Source of the DNA: Gemmatimonadales bacterium
Lineage (GTDB): Bacteria > Gemmatimonadota > Gemmatimonadetes > Gemmatimonadales > JACORV01
NCBI GenBank assembly: GCA_017881505.1
Contig: JADGQW010000005.1
Span: 1-36,153 of the forward strand
DNA: 36,153 bases
Reading direction: 5' to 3'
The position numbers were made by a program, and so were the translations under genes. Below are positions 11,318-22,569 of the stretch, piece by piece; the stretch's first letter is position 1; the number at the start of each line of letters is the position of its first letter. The notes under the pieces are model-generated. The model was not told the origin of the DNA. It saw nothing but the letters and a program-made list of their open reading frames with translations, and did no database searches.

Positions 11318-11482
11318 GTGATGCGCGAGCGGAGAGGTCTCCTGGCTCCGGGCCCGTCCGCTCGCCTTCCCGGCCGCAGCCAGTGGCGTCGTGAGCGGAC
11401 GGCGGGACGACCCTCGTCCCAGCCCGTTACAGTGGCGGGGCCGCGCCGGATTCACACCGGCTTCCGGGGTCCCCGCTCGCGT
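11318..11482 (-). ncRNA. Cobalamin (AdoCbl) riboswitch; boundaries approximate
   Basis: Minus strand: GGAAGCCGGTGTGAATCCGGCGCGGCCCCGCCACTGTAACGGG ... GACGCCACTGGCTGCGGCCGGGAAGGCGAGCGG ... GGAGCCAGGAGACCTCTCC (B12 box) ... GCATCACCC. All canonical conserved blocks in order. Confidence 0.97.
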
Positions 11483-11506
11483 CAGTCGGTTGTCAAACGC
11501 AATGTG

Positions 11507-12670
11507 TCAGAGCGCGCCATCCCGCGCAAGCGCGGCGCGCAGGCGTTCCTTGAGCTCGGCGCGGCGCGCGACGTAACGCGCCCAGTCCTCCGGCGGCGTC
11601 GCGGCCTCGCGCCCCTCGAACCGTTCGTCGAGGGCCGCGATCTGCGCGGCCAACGTCTCCGGGCCGGCGCCTTCCGCCGGCGCCACGACGGCGCCGGGAG
11701 TGCCGCGGCGCCCGAGGAAGTAGAGCAGCGCGGCGCCGAGACCGATCCCCGCCGCGAGCACGACCAGCCAGGTGAAACGGCGCCCCGCGTCCGCGGCGGC
11801 GGAGAGCCGGAGCGTCACCACCTCGCCCCCGCGCAGGCGCTCCGCCGCGAACCGGCGGAAGGTGCGCCCCTCGAGCTGGAGCGGGGGCGCCGCGCTCACG
11901 CCGGGGCCGCTCGCCGAGGAGGAGCTGTCCTCCACGAGGAGGTCGAACCGGGCGGTGGCCTGGTCGATGGGGATGCGGATCTCGCGGGTCCCGCGCGGCA
12001 GCGTGTAGCTGGCGAGCACCTGCTTCTCGCCCGGCGGGAAGGGCGCGCCGACCAGCATCTCGTCCCCCTCGTGGCGCACCGCGGCCGGGGAGATGTCGCT
12101 CTCCCCCAGCACGAAGTTCGCGATGCCGGCGGGGAGCCGCACGCGCCAGGTGGAGCCGTTGCTGTCCGCCGCGACGCGGGTGGTGGAGGAGGGGTTGTGG
12201 ACCTGGAAGATGTCGAGGACGCGGTGCGAGCCGTCAGGATCGGGCGAGGTCAGCACGAGGTGCCGCAGCGCCACCGTGAGCGCCGGACCCGTGGCGCTGG
12301 TGTCGAAGACGACGAGCGTCATCGCGCCGGCGTGCGCGCGGTCCTGCGGCGAAACGGGTTCGCCGAAGTAGCCGATGTCCCGGTAGCGCGCGGAGACGAC
12401 GTACAGCCCGCCGGTGTCGGGGCGGGCCACCGCGAGGCGGAAGCGGCCGGCGGCGTCGCTGCGGACGGAGTCCACGGGGCCCTGCCCCTGCGCGCCGATG
12501 TGGTGCCCGACGACGAAGGTGCCGGCGAGGGGGACGCTGTCGCCGCCGAGGGTCACCCGGAGGGCGCGGCCGGCGAGCACGAGGGGACCGCGCGCCTGCG
12601 CGGCCGCCGCGGGGACGACGGCGCAGCACAGCAGGGCGGCCAGCAGGACGTCACGGCGTGAACTTGCCAA
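11507..12670 (-). CDS. Uncharacterised exported, membrane-anchored protein with carboxypeptidase-regulatory-like N-terminal region
   Basis: Probable TTG start; LASSRRDVLLAALLCCAVVPAAAAQA signal; GDSVPLAGTFVVGHHIG...SVRSDAAGRFRLAV; one TM (FTWLVVLAAGIGLGAALLYFLGRRG) and C-terminal charged helix. Confidence 0.6.
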   Translation of the reverse strand: MASSRRDVLLAALLCCAVVPAAAAQARGPLVLAGRALRVTLGGDSVPLAGTFVVGHHIGAQGQGPVDSVRSDAAGRFRLAVARPDTGGLYVVSARYRDIGYFGEPVSPQDRAHAGAMTLVVFDTSATGPALTVALRHLVLTSPDPDGSHRVLDIFQVHNPSSTTRVAADSNGSTWRVRLPAGIANFVLGESDISPAAVRHEGDEMLVGAPFPPGEKQVLASYTLPRGTREIRIPIDQATARFDLLVEDSSSSASGPGVSAAPPLQLEGRTFRRFAAERLRGGEVVTLRLSAAADAGRRFTWLVVLAAGIGLGAALLYFLGRRGTPGAVVAPAEGAGPETLAAQIAALDERFEGREAATPPEDWARYVARRAELKERLRAALARDGAL

Positions 12671-13139
12671 AGTCCTCGGGATCCAGATTCTGGAGGTAGG
12701 TCTTGAGGGAGTCGGCGTCGAGGCCCGGCTCGTCGGTGGGCGTCTCGAGGGCGTCGGGGGACACGAGGTCGAGGAGGGGCTCCGCCGCGAAGATCGGGGC
12801 CCGCAGGCGCAGCGCCAGCGCGATGCTGTCGGAGGGACGCGCATCCACCTGGAAGACGTCGTGCCCGTCGCGGTGGATGTGCAGCTCGGCGAAGTACGTG
12901 CTTTCCTTGACGGCGCTGATGACCACCTTCCGCAGCTCGCCGCCGAGCCCCAGGATCACCAGCTTGAGGAGGTCGTGGGTGAGCGGGCGGGCGAACTTGA
13001 CGCCGCCCAGTTCCATCGCGATCGCGCTCGCCTCCGCGGGCCCGATCCAGATCGGGAGCACCCGGCGGCCGTCCTGCTCCCGCAGCACCACCACCGGCGC
13101 GTTGGAGGCACGGTCGAGGCCGAGGTGGGCCACCCGCAC
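12651..13139 (-). CDS. Bifunctional nuclease family protein (BFN/DUF151)
   Basis: VEVRVAHLGLDRASNAPVVVLREQDGRRVLPIWIGPAEASAIAMELGGVKFARPLTHDLLK...FHARPSDSIALALR-type motif (VDARPSDSIALALRLRAPIF). Confidence 0.9.
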   Translation of the reverse strand: MRVAHLGLDRASNAPVVVLREQDGRRVLPIWIGPAEASAIAMELGGVKFARPLTHDLLKLVILGLGGELRKVVISAVKESTYFAELHIHRDGHDVFQVDARPSDSIALALRLRAPIFAAEPLLDLVSPDALETPTDEPGLDADSLKTYLQNLDPEDFGKFTP

Positions 13140-13164
13140 CTCGACGAGCGGGCCCCCCGCCGCC

Positions 13165-15759
<2,595 letters not shown>

Positions 15760-17565
15760 TCACGGGTGCAACGTACCCCGGCGCCCACGGCCGGGCAACC
15801 GCGCCGAAGGGTCGAGAAGACGCAGGTCCACGCGCGCGGTGAGCGCCGCGCGGGTGCACGCCACGGCGTCCGCGGCGGTGCGCGCCTCGAGCGCATCCGA
15901 GGCGCACGTCGCGGCCTCCGACGCGGAGATGCGGCGCATCAGCCACTTCACCACCGGGAGGCTCGGCGAGGCCACCGAGAGGACGCGGTAGCCGAGGCCG
16001 ACGAGGAGGTACGCGGAGACCGGGTCGCTCGCCATCTCGCCGCACAGCGAGACCTCGCGCCCCGCCGCCGCGCCGGCGGCCTGGATGTCGCGGAGCAGGC
16101 GGAGCACCGCCGGATGGTGCGGGTCGAAGCGCCCCGCCATCCGCGGATTGCTGCGGTCCACCGCCAGCGTGTACTGGGTGAGGTCGTTCGACCCCACCGA
16201 GAGGAAGTCCGCCACCTCGGCGAAGCGATCGGCGAGGACCGCCGCCGCGGGGGTCTCCACCATCACGCCGACCGGGACCGACGCCGCCGCCTCGATGCCC
16301 GCCCGGTGCAGCGCGCGCGCCTCCTTCTCCACGATCTCCCGCGTCGCTTCCACCTCCTCGACGCGCGTCACCAGCGGGATCATCAGCTTGAGCGGCGCGT
16401 GCGCCGCGGCGCGGAGGATCGCGCGGATCTGGGTGCGGAAGATCTCCGGCTCGTCGAGGCACACCCGGATGGCGCGCCACCCGAGGAAGGGGTTCGCCTC
16501 CGGGGGCGTCCGGAAGGCGGCGGGGAACTTGTCGCCGCCGATGTCGTAGGTCCGGATGACGACGTCGTGCCCGCCGAACGCTTCGCCGATGCGCCGGTAG
16601 AGCGCCGCCTGCTCGTCCTCGGTCGGCATGCGGCTGCGGCCGACCACCAGGAACTCGGTGCGCATCAGGCCGACGCCCTCGGCGCCCGACCGCCGCGCGG
16701 CCTCCAGCTCCTCCGGAAGGTCGAGGTTGGCGCGGATCCGCATCGCCACCCCGTCCGTGGTGGCGGACGGCTCCCCGGCCCCCGACTCCAGCTCCCGGTC
16801 GAACTCCCGGCGCCGCTGGTCGCGCGTCTCCGCGGCCGCCACCTCCGCGCCCGTGGGGCGCACCTGCACGGTGCCCGCCCATCCGTCCACGACCAGCCGG
16901 TCGCCCGAGGCCACCAGCTCGAGCACTCCCTCCGCCGCCATCACGGCGGGGATGCCGAGGGAGTGCGCGAGGATGGCGGCGTGCGAGGTGCGCGTCCCGC
17001 CCTCGCACGCGATCCCGAGCACCGCCGAGCGGTCCATCTGCAGGGTGAGGGAGGGCGTCAGGTCGCGGGCGACGATGATCACGGGCGACTCGGGGCGCGC
17101 GTCGAGCACGTCCCGCTCCGGGAGCCCGAGGAGGCGGCCGAGGACCCGCAGCTCGACGTCGGCGAGGTCGGCGAGGCGGTCCCGCAGCGTCGCGTTGTCC
17201 TGCCCGCTCCAGAGGCCGCGCCATTGCAAGACCTTGAGCGAGAAGGCCCGCTCCGCGGCGAAGCGGTTCTCCCGGATGAGCCGCTCCGCGCCGCCGATCA
17301 GGTCCACGTCCTGCAGCATCATCAGCTGCGCGTCGAAGATGCGGGCCTCGTCGGGGCCGGCGCGCACCTCCGCCCGCTCCCGCATGCGCTCGCTGCGCTC
17401 GCGCGCCCACGCCAGCGCCTCGCGCAGGCGCTCCAGCTCGCGGGCGACCTCCGCCGGCGGCACGGTGCGCTCGGGCACCGGCGGCACCTCCCAGCGCACC
17501 ACCAGGGCCGGGCCCACGGCGACCCCCGGCGACACCGCGACCCCCCGCAACAGTCGATGCGGCAC
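15760..17565 (-). CDS. ptsI: Phosphoenolpyruvate-protein phosphotransferase (PTS enzyme I)
   Basis: [24 protein letters not shown] active-site His; [43 protein letters not shown]. Confidence 0.96.
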   Translation of the reverse strand: MPHRLLRGVAVSPGVAVGPALVVRWEVPPVPERTVPPAEVARELERLREALAWARERSERMRERAEVRAGPDEARIFDAQLMMLQDVDLIGGAERLIRENRFAAERAFSLKVLQWRGLWSGQDNATLRDRLADLADVELRVLGRLLGLPERDVLDARPESPVIIVARDLTPSLTLQMDRSAVLGIACEGGTRTSHAAILAHSLGIPAVMAAEGVLELVASGDRLVVDGWAGTVQVRPTGAEVAAAETRDQRRREFDRELESGAGEPSATTDGVAMRIRANLDLPEELEAARRSGAEGVGLMRTEFLVVGRSRMPTEDEQAALYRRIGEAFGGHDVVIRTYDIGGDKFPAAFRTPPEANPFLGWRAIRVCLDEPEIFRTQIRAILRAAAHAPLKLMIPLVTRVEEVEATREIVEKEARALHRAGIEAAASVPVGVMVETPAAAVLADRFAEVADFLSVGSNDLTQYTLAVDRSNPRMAGRFDPHHPAVLRLLRDIQAAGAAAGREVSLCGEMASDPVSAYLLVGLGYRVLSVASPSLPVVKWLMRRISASEAATCASDALEARTAADAVACTRAALTARVDLRLLDPSARLPGRGRRGTLHP

Positions 17566-17838
17566 TCAGTCCTCCCCGAAGCCGCCCTGGACCAGGGCCA
17601 CGAGTTCCTCGACCGCCTGTTCGGCGTCGTCCCCGTCGGCGCGGATCACCAGCTCGCTCCCGCACTCGGCGGCCAGCATCATCATCCCCATGATGCTCTT
17701 CCCGTTCACCTCGAGGTCGTCCTTGCGCACCTGGAGGTGGCACTGGTGCCGGCCCGCGATCTTCACGAACGCGGCCGCGGGGCGGGCGTGCAACCCGAGC
17801 GAGTTCACGATGCGGACCGTCCGCTCCACTAGCGCCAC
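17566..17838 (-). CDS. ptsH: Phosphocarrier protein HPr
   Basis: ERTVRIVNSLGLHARPAAAFVKIAGRHQCHLQVRKDDLEVNGKSIMGMMMLAAECGSELVIRADGDDAEQAVEELVALV; His15 and Ser46 sites present. Start GTG 17838 or 17829. Confidence 0.95.
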   Translation of the reverse strand: MALVERTVRIVNSLGLHARPAAAFVKIAGRHQCHLQVRKDDLEVNGKSIMGMMMLAAECGSELVIRADGDDAEQAVEELVALVQGGFGED

Positions 17839-18614
17839 AGCATCCCCCCGACGGCCGCTACCGCGAGCACCACGGTCGCGAGCCGAAGCCCCGTGAGCCG
17901 CGTGCCCAGCCGCGCCGCCAGAAGCGCGAACGCCCCCGCCCCCACCCCCGCCGCCACCAAATGGCGCCACGTCAGCCACCACGGCAGGTGCAGGCCCGCG
18001 CCGTGCGTCGCCCACACGAGCACCATCGGGAGCGCGCACCCCACGGCGAGCGCGGCGACGGGACCCACCACCTCGAGGGCGCGATGCAGCACCGGATGCG
18101 CGAGCGCCGCCGCGACCCGCATCCCGGCGCGCCACCCCGCCCGCAGTCCCCACACCCGCAGCACCACGTGCACGACGTTGTACAGGACGAGGAACGCGGC
18201 CACGCCCCAGCCGCCGGCCCCGCACGCCACCAGGATGAGGCCGATGGCGGAGCACGCCGGCAGCCACCCGGCCCACATCAGCCGGTCCCCCAGCGCGCCG
18301 AGGGGGCCGCACAGCGCCTGGCGCAGGCGCTCGATCCGCTCCGGCGCCTCGCCGTCGAGTTCGGCGCGCGCCGCCGCGCCGATCGCGATGGAGGTGACGT
18401 ACGGGTGGGCGTTGAAGAACTGGGCCTCGCGCACCAGCGCGTCCCGGTACCGCACGCCGCCGTCCACGTCCCGCAGCGGCCGGAGGAGCGGCTCCATCGC
18501 GTGCGCGACGCCGATCCCCAGCATCCGCTCGTAGCTCCACGCCGACTGCAGCCCGAAGAGCCGCGCCGTCGCGAAGGCGAAGCCGGGGACCGCCCGGAGG
18601 CCGGTCAGAACCAC
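17829..18614 (-). CDS. PTS mannose-family transporter subunit IID
   Basis: GLQSAWSYERMLGIGVAHAMEPLLRPL...EAQFFNAHPYVTSIAIGAAARAE...ALCGPLGALGDRLMWAGWLPACSAIGL. Confidence 0.9.
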   Translation of the reverse strand: MVLTGLRAVPGFAFATARLFGLQSAWSYERMLGIGVAHAMEPLLRPLRDVDGGVRYRDALVREAQFFNAHPYVTSIAIGAAARAELDGEAPERIERLRQALCGPLGALGDRLMWAGWLPACSAIGLILVACGAGGWGVAAFLVLYNVVHVVLRVWGLRAGWRAGMRVAAALAHPVLHRALEVVGPVAALAVGCALPMVLVWATHGAGLHLPWWLTWRHLVAAGVGAGAFALLAARLGTRLTGLRLATVVLAVAAVGGMLWR

Positions 18615-19303
18615 AGCAGCGCCCCGGCGCAGCCGGCCGCCAGCCCGGCCGCGAGCCATCGCCCCGTGGAGCCGCGCGCGAAGAGCCGCCACGCGCTCCA
18701 CGCCGCCGCGCCGAGCGCCACGGCGAGCACGACGTCCTCGGCGATCCCCGCGGGCGCGTTCCACCGCGCCGCGAGGAACCGGGCCAGGATGCCGCCGGGC
18801 ACCAGCGTCACCAGCGTCAGCGCCGCCGCGCGCAGGACGTCGCGCGCGAACCCGCCCGCCTGCAGGCGCACGAGGGCGCCGGGATCGCCGCGCGCCAGCC
18901 GCTCCGCGTACCGGCCGATCGCCGCCCCGTTCGCGCGGCGGATCAGATGCAGCGACCAGCCGCCGAGCCACGCCGCCAGCGCGGCCACCAGGATCGTCGC
19001 GAGGATCCCCGGCCACGCGCCCTCGCCCCCGCCCGCGCGCACGCCGTCGGCGAGGAGCGCCCCGGCGGCCGCCGCGGGGGGCCCCCAGTCCGGATAGCGC
19101 GCGGCGCCGACGGGAAGGGTCTCCAACGCGAAGAGCTCCATCACCACGCCGGCGAGGAGCCCGACCATCGGGTGCCCGAGGATCCAGCCCCCGACGAACG
19201 CCGCGACGAGGGGGCGCGAAGTCATGGCCTGCGGGAAGGTCACCAGGTCCACCCCGACCACCACCCCCACCGCCGTGACGCCGGCGAGCTCACCGGGGCT
19301 CAC
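18605..19303 (-). CDS. PTS mannose/sorbose-family transporter subunit IIC
   Basis: Hydrophobic; TSRPLVAAFVGGWILGHPMVGLLAGVVMELFALETLPVGAARYPDWGPPAAAAGALLA; 10-nt overlap with IID. Confidence 0.85.
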   Translation of the reverse strand: MSPGELAGVTAVGVVVGVDLVTFPQAMTSRPLVAAFVGGWILGHPMVGLLAGVVMELFALETLPVGAARYPDWGPPAAAAGALLADGVRAGGGEGAWPGILATILVAALAAWLGGWSLHLIRRANGAAIGRYAERLARGDPGALVRLQAGGFARDVLRAAALTLVTLVPGGILARFLAARWNAPAGIAEDVVLAVALGAAAWSAWRLFARGSTGRWLAAGLAAGCAGALLWF

Positions 19304-19773
19304 GCGAACGCCTCCAGGGGCACCGGCGCGGCGGTCGGGACGTCCTGCGCCGTCACGGCCACGCCCGTCGCCGCGAGCGCGCGCAGCGCCGCCGCCTCGT
19401 CGTCGGTGAGGTAGACGAACCGCAGGCGCTCGGTGCGCCCCGGCCGGAAGTGGAGCCCTCCGACGTTCACCCGCCGCACCGACGGCGCCGCCTCACAGAG
19501 CGCCGCCATCGTGGCGATGTCGCCGGTGAGCACGATCCCCGTCCGGGGGTCGGCCTCCCACGCGCCAGCCCGCGCGGCCGCCTCCGCCACCCCGGCGAAG
19601 ATCACCTCGACGGCGGCGGGCACGCCCATCCGGTACAGCTCCTGCTCCCAGTCGCTGGCGCGCACCGCCTCGTCCACGAGCACGATGAACCCCACCTGCA
19701 GGCTCTGCCCCCAGCCGACGACGACCTGCCCGTGGATCAGGCGGTCGTCGATCCGATAGAGGGCCACGCTCAC
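19300..19773 (-). CDS. PTS mannose-family subunit IIB
   Basis: MSVALYRIDDRLIHGQVVVGWGQSLQVGFIVLVDEAVRASDWEQELYRM; RLIHGQV active-site His motif. Confidence 0.93.
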   Translation of the reverse strand: MSVALYRIDDRLIHGQVVVGWGQSLQVGFIVLVDEAVRASDWEQELYRMGVPAAVEVIFAGVAEAAARAGAWEADPRTGIVLTGDIATMAALCEAAPSVRRVNVGGLHFRPGRTERLRFVYLTDDEAAALRALAATGVAVTAQDVPTAAPVPLEAFA

Positions 19774-20156
19774 CGCCCGACCTCACGGACGGCGTCGCGC
19801 CCCGCCGCCGCCGCCCGCGCCGCGGCGGCGTCGAGGGGCTCCTCGCGATGGAAGACGAAGTCCAGCAGCATCCCGAGGTTCACGCCCGAGACGACCCGCA
19901 TCCCCGCCCGCCCCCGCGCCACCGTCGCGGCCACCGCCGTGCACGAGCCCCCCACCAGGTCCGTGAAGACGAGCACGGGCGTGCCCGCGGGCGTCGCGGC
20001 GTCCTCCAGGAGGCGCGCCAGCGCGGCGCGGTCCGTCCCCGCGTTCGACAGCGCCACCAGCCCGCCGTCGTCCCCCGCGATGGCGCGCACCGCTCCGACG
20101 AGGGCGGCGGCGAGCTCGGCGTGCGTGACCACCACGCCGCGGAGCCGCTCACTCAT
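19770..20156 (-). CDS. PTS mannose-family subunit IIA
   Basis: GVVVTHAELAAALVGAVRAIAG; PVLVFTDLVGGSCTAVA; MRVVSGVNLGMLLDFVFHRE. Confidence 0.9.
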   Translation of the reverse strand: MSERLRGVVVTHAELAAALVGAVRAIAGDDGGLVALSNAGTDRAALARLLEDAATPAGTPVLVFTDLVGGSCTAVAATVARGRAGMRVVSGVNLGMLLDFVFHREEPLDAAAARAAAAGRDAVREVGR

Positions 20157-21117
20157 AGTCCTCCTCGAGGTAGCCGCGGATCTGGCGCTGCTTCTGCATC
20201 TGCTCGATGAGGCGGTCGTTGAACTCCCGGGCGGAGTCCACGCCGCTGAACCGGAGGAGATGCCGCATCGCGACGATCTCGGAGATCACGGTGATGTTCT
20301 TCCCGGGATTGAGCGGCACCACGACCTTGGTCAGCGCCACGTCCAGGATCTTCGTCTCCTCGCCGTCCAGTCCCGTGCGATCGTACGCGCGGGTGCTGTC
20401 CCAGTCGTCGAGCTGGACCACCACTTCGATGCGCTTCTGCTGCCGCACCGCGCGGATGCCGAACAGGGCGCGGATGTCGATGAGGCCGATGCCGCGGATC
20501 TCCATGAAGTGCCGCGCCGCGTCGTGGCCCCGCCCGATGAGCATGTCCTGGCCGAGGCGCCGCACGTGGACCACGTCGTCGGCCACGAGGCGGTGGCCCC
20601 GCTCGACGAGGTCGAGCACGCACTCGCTCTTGCCGATCCCCGACCGCCCGATGAAGAGGAGGCCCACCCCGTACACGTCGGCGAGCGAGCCGTGGATGAC
20701 GGTGTGCGCGGCGAACGCCTCCTCGAGGTACGGGCGCATCCGGTGGTAGAAGGTCGAGGTCTTGAGCGCCGAGCGGACGACGGCCACGTCGTGCTCGGCG
20801 GCCAGCTCGACCAGCTCCGCGGGGACCCGCTGGCCCTTCGTCACGAAGAGGCAGGGGAAGTTGTACGAGAAGAGCGTCTCGAGCGCCTGGCGCCGGCCCA
20901 GCTCCTCGAGCGACTCGAGATAGGTGATCTCCGTCTCGCCCAGCACGTAGAGGCGCCCGCCGGTGAAGCGCGGGGTGAAGCCCGCCAGCACCAGGCCCGG
21001 GCTCGACATCTCGCTCCCGGGCAGCACGCGGTCCAGCCCCGACTCCCCGGTCAGGACGTCGAGCCGCAGCAGCTGGGTCTTGGCCTCGAGGAGGTCCCGG
21101 ACCTTGACGGGTTCCGT
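20149..21117 (-). CDS. hprK: HPr kinase/phosphorylase; apparent non-canonical (ACG) start
   Basis: PVKVRDLLEAKTQLLRLDVLTGESGLDRVLPGSEMSSPGLVLAGFTPRF...GIGRSGIGKSECVLDLVERGHRLVADD...MEIRGIGLIDIRALFGIRAVR. Conserved N-terminus extends upstream of the GTG at 21027 used in the ORF track. Confidence 0.93.
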   Translation of the reverse strand, partial: TEPVKVRDLLEAKTQLLRLDVLTGESGLDRVLPGSEMSSPGLVLAGFTPRFTGGRLYVLGETEITYLESLEELGRRQALETLFSYNFPCLFVTKGQRVPAELVELAAEHDVAVVRSALKTSTFYHRMRPYLEEAFAAHTVIHGSLADVYGVGLLFIGRSGIGKSECVLDLVERGHRLVADDVVHVRRLGQDMLIGRGHDAARHFMEIRGIGLIDIRALFGIRAVRQQKRIEVVVQLDDWDSTRAYDRTGLDGEETKILDVALTKVVVPLNPGKNITVISEIVAMRHLLRFSGVDSAREFNDRLIEQMQKQRQIRGYLEEDYE

Positions 21118-21119
21118 GG

Positions 21120-21428
21120 CTACTCCTCCTTCCTGGCCGCGGCGCGCCGGAGGAGCACCGGCTTGCGGTCGAGCTGGCGGCGGATCTTCGCCGCCGCGCG
21201 ATCGAGGGCGGTCCGGTGGTCCTTCGCGTCGGCGCTCGAGACGTACACCGCGTTCTGCGCCGCGTGCAGCCGGATCTCCGCCGTCGCCCGCTGGTGCTCG
21301 AGGCTGAACTCGACCTCGGCCCGCGTCGGCCGGTGCGCCAGCTTCGCCAGCCGTCCGACGACCGCTTCCGCGCGCTCGCGCAGGGTCTCGGGGACGTCCT
21401 CGTGCCGCGACGTGATGGTGGTCTGCAT
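21120..21428 (-). CDS. hpf: Ribosome hibernation-promoting factor (short HPF/RaiA family)
   Basis: MQTTITSRHEDVPETLRERAEAVVGRLAKLAHRPTRAEVEFSLEHQRATAEIRLHAAQNAVYVSSADAKDHRTALDRAAAKIRRQLDR. Confidence 0.9.
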   Translation of the reverse strand: MQTTITSRHEDVPETLRERAEAVVGRLAKLAHRPTRAEVEFSLEHQRATAEIRLHAAQNAVYVSSADAKDHRTALDRAAAKIRRQLDRKPVLLRRAAARKEE

Positions 21429-21429
21429 C

Positions 21430-22569
21430 TCAGGATCTCTCCGGGCGACGCCAACCGGCGACCGCCTCCTCGAGGTGATGGGCCGTCTCCGCTGCCGCCC
21501 GCGACCACGGCAGCGTCTCGGCGAACGCGCGCGCGCCCCGGCCCAGGCGGGCCCGCAGCGCGCCGTCGCCGGCCAGCGTGGCGAGCGCCGCGCGCAGCGC
21601 CTCCACGTCCCCGTGCGGGACGAGGAGGCCCGTCTCCCCCGCCCGCACCGACTCCCGGAGGCCGGGGCTGTCGGAGGCCACCGCCGGCGTGCCGCACGCC
21701 GCCGCCTCGACGTTCGTGATGCCCCACCCCTCCTTCGGCGAGGGGAACACCACGGCCCACGCCTGCCGGTACAACTCGACCTTCCGCTCCTCGCTCACGA
21801 AGCCGAGGAAGGCGACGGCGTCGGCGACGCCCTCCGCCGCGGCGACGCGCTCGAGCCGCGGCCGGTCGTCGCCGCTCCCCGCGACCTGGAGCCGTGCTCC
21901 GGGGAAGCCCCCCGAGCGCCGCAGTGCGGCGAGGGCGCGGATCGCCGTGTCCAACGCCTTATAACGCTTCAGCCGCCCGACGTACAGGAACGTGGGCTCC
22001 CTCGCCCGCGCCACCGCGGGATCGGGGTGGAACGCCACGGTGTCCACCCCGGGATGGATCACGCGGATCGCCTCGCGCGCGAACCCCCGGGCGACGAGAT
22101 CGTCCCGCGTCGTGCCGCTGATGGCGTGCACCCAGGCGCGGCGGTACACCGAGGGCATCGGCCGCTCCGCCGCCCAGACCATCGCCGCCATCGGCCAGCT
22201 CACCTCGCGGAACGCCGTCGTCCCGAAGAGGTGCGGCACCAGGAGGACGAACGGCCCCGGCCAGCGGCGCGGCAGGAAGAGCGGCACCTTGTTCACGTCC
22301 TCCACCACCACGTCGGGCGCGAGGCGCGCCGCGAGCCGCGCGAACGCCGCCGCGCCCCCGGCCGCGAAGCCGTACCGTCCCCCGACCCGGTGCACCGCCA
22401 TCCCGTCGAGCTCCGCCTCCGCCGCGGCACCGGGATAGCCCGAGCAGAGCAGGTGCACCTCGTGCTCCCCCGCGCCCGCCAGGCGGCCGAAGATCTCGTG
22501 GAGGTGCACCTCCGCCCCGCCCGCCTGGGGGTTGGTGCGGTCCTGCCAATTCACCACGAGCACCCTCAC
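21430..22569 (-). CDS. Glycosyltransferase family 4 protein
   Basis: NWQDRTNPQAGGAEVHLHEIFGRLAGAGEHEV...FLYVGRLKRYKALDTAIRAL...VFPSPKEGWGITNVEAAACGTPAVASDSPGLRESV. Confidence 0.92.
   Translation of the reverse strand: MRVLVVNWQDRTNPQAGGAEVHLHEIFGRLAGAGEHEVHLLCSGYPGAAAEAELDGMAVHRVGGRYGFAAGGAAAFARLAARLAPDVVVEDVNKVPLFLPRRWPGPFVLLVPHLFGTTAFREVSWPMAAMVWAAERPMPSVYRRAWVHAISGTTRDDLVARGFAREAIRVIHPGVDTVAFHPDPAVARAREPTFLYVGRLKRYKALDTAIRALAALRRSGGFPGARLQVAGSGDDRPRLERVAAAEGVADAVAFLGFVSEERKVELYRQAWAVVFPSPKEGWGITNVEAAACGTPAVASDSPGLRESVRAGETGLLVPHGDVEALRAALATLAGDGALRARLGRGARAFAETLPWSRAAAETAHHLEEAVAGWRRPERS

Noticed and set aside
11294-11455. N-terminal extension of BtuF (MNPARPRHCNGLGRG...)
   Set aside because: It is translation of the cobalamin riboswitch; the lipoprotein signal begins at VAVPRLSARSV.
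20149-21027. HprK starting at GTG 21027 as in the ORF track
   Set aside because: Would delete the conserved VKVRDLLEAKTQLLRLDVLTGESGLDR segment; kept as an alternative only.
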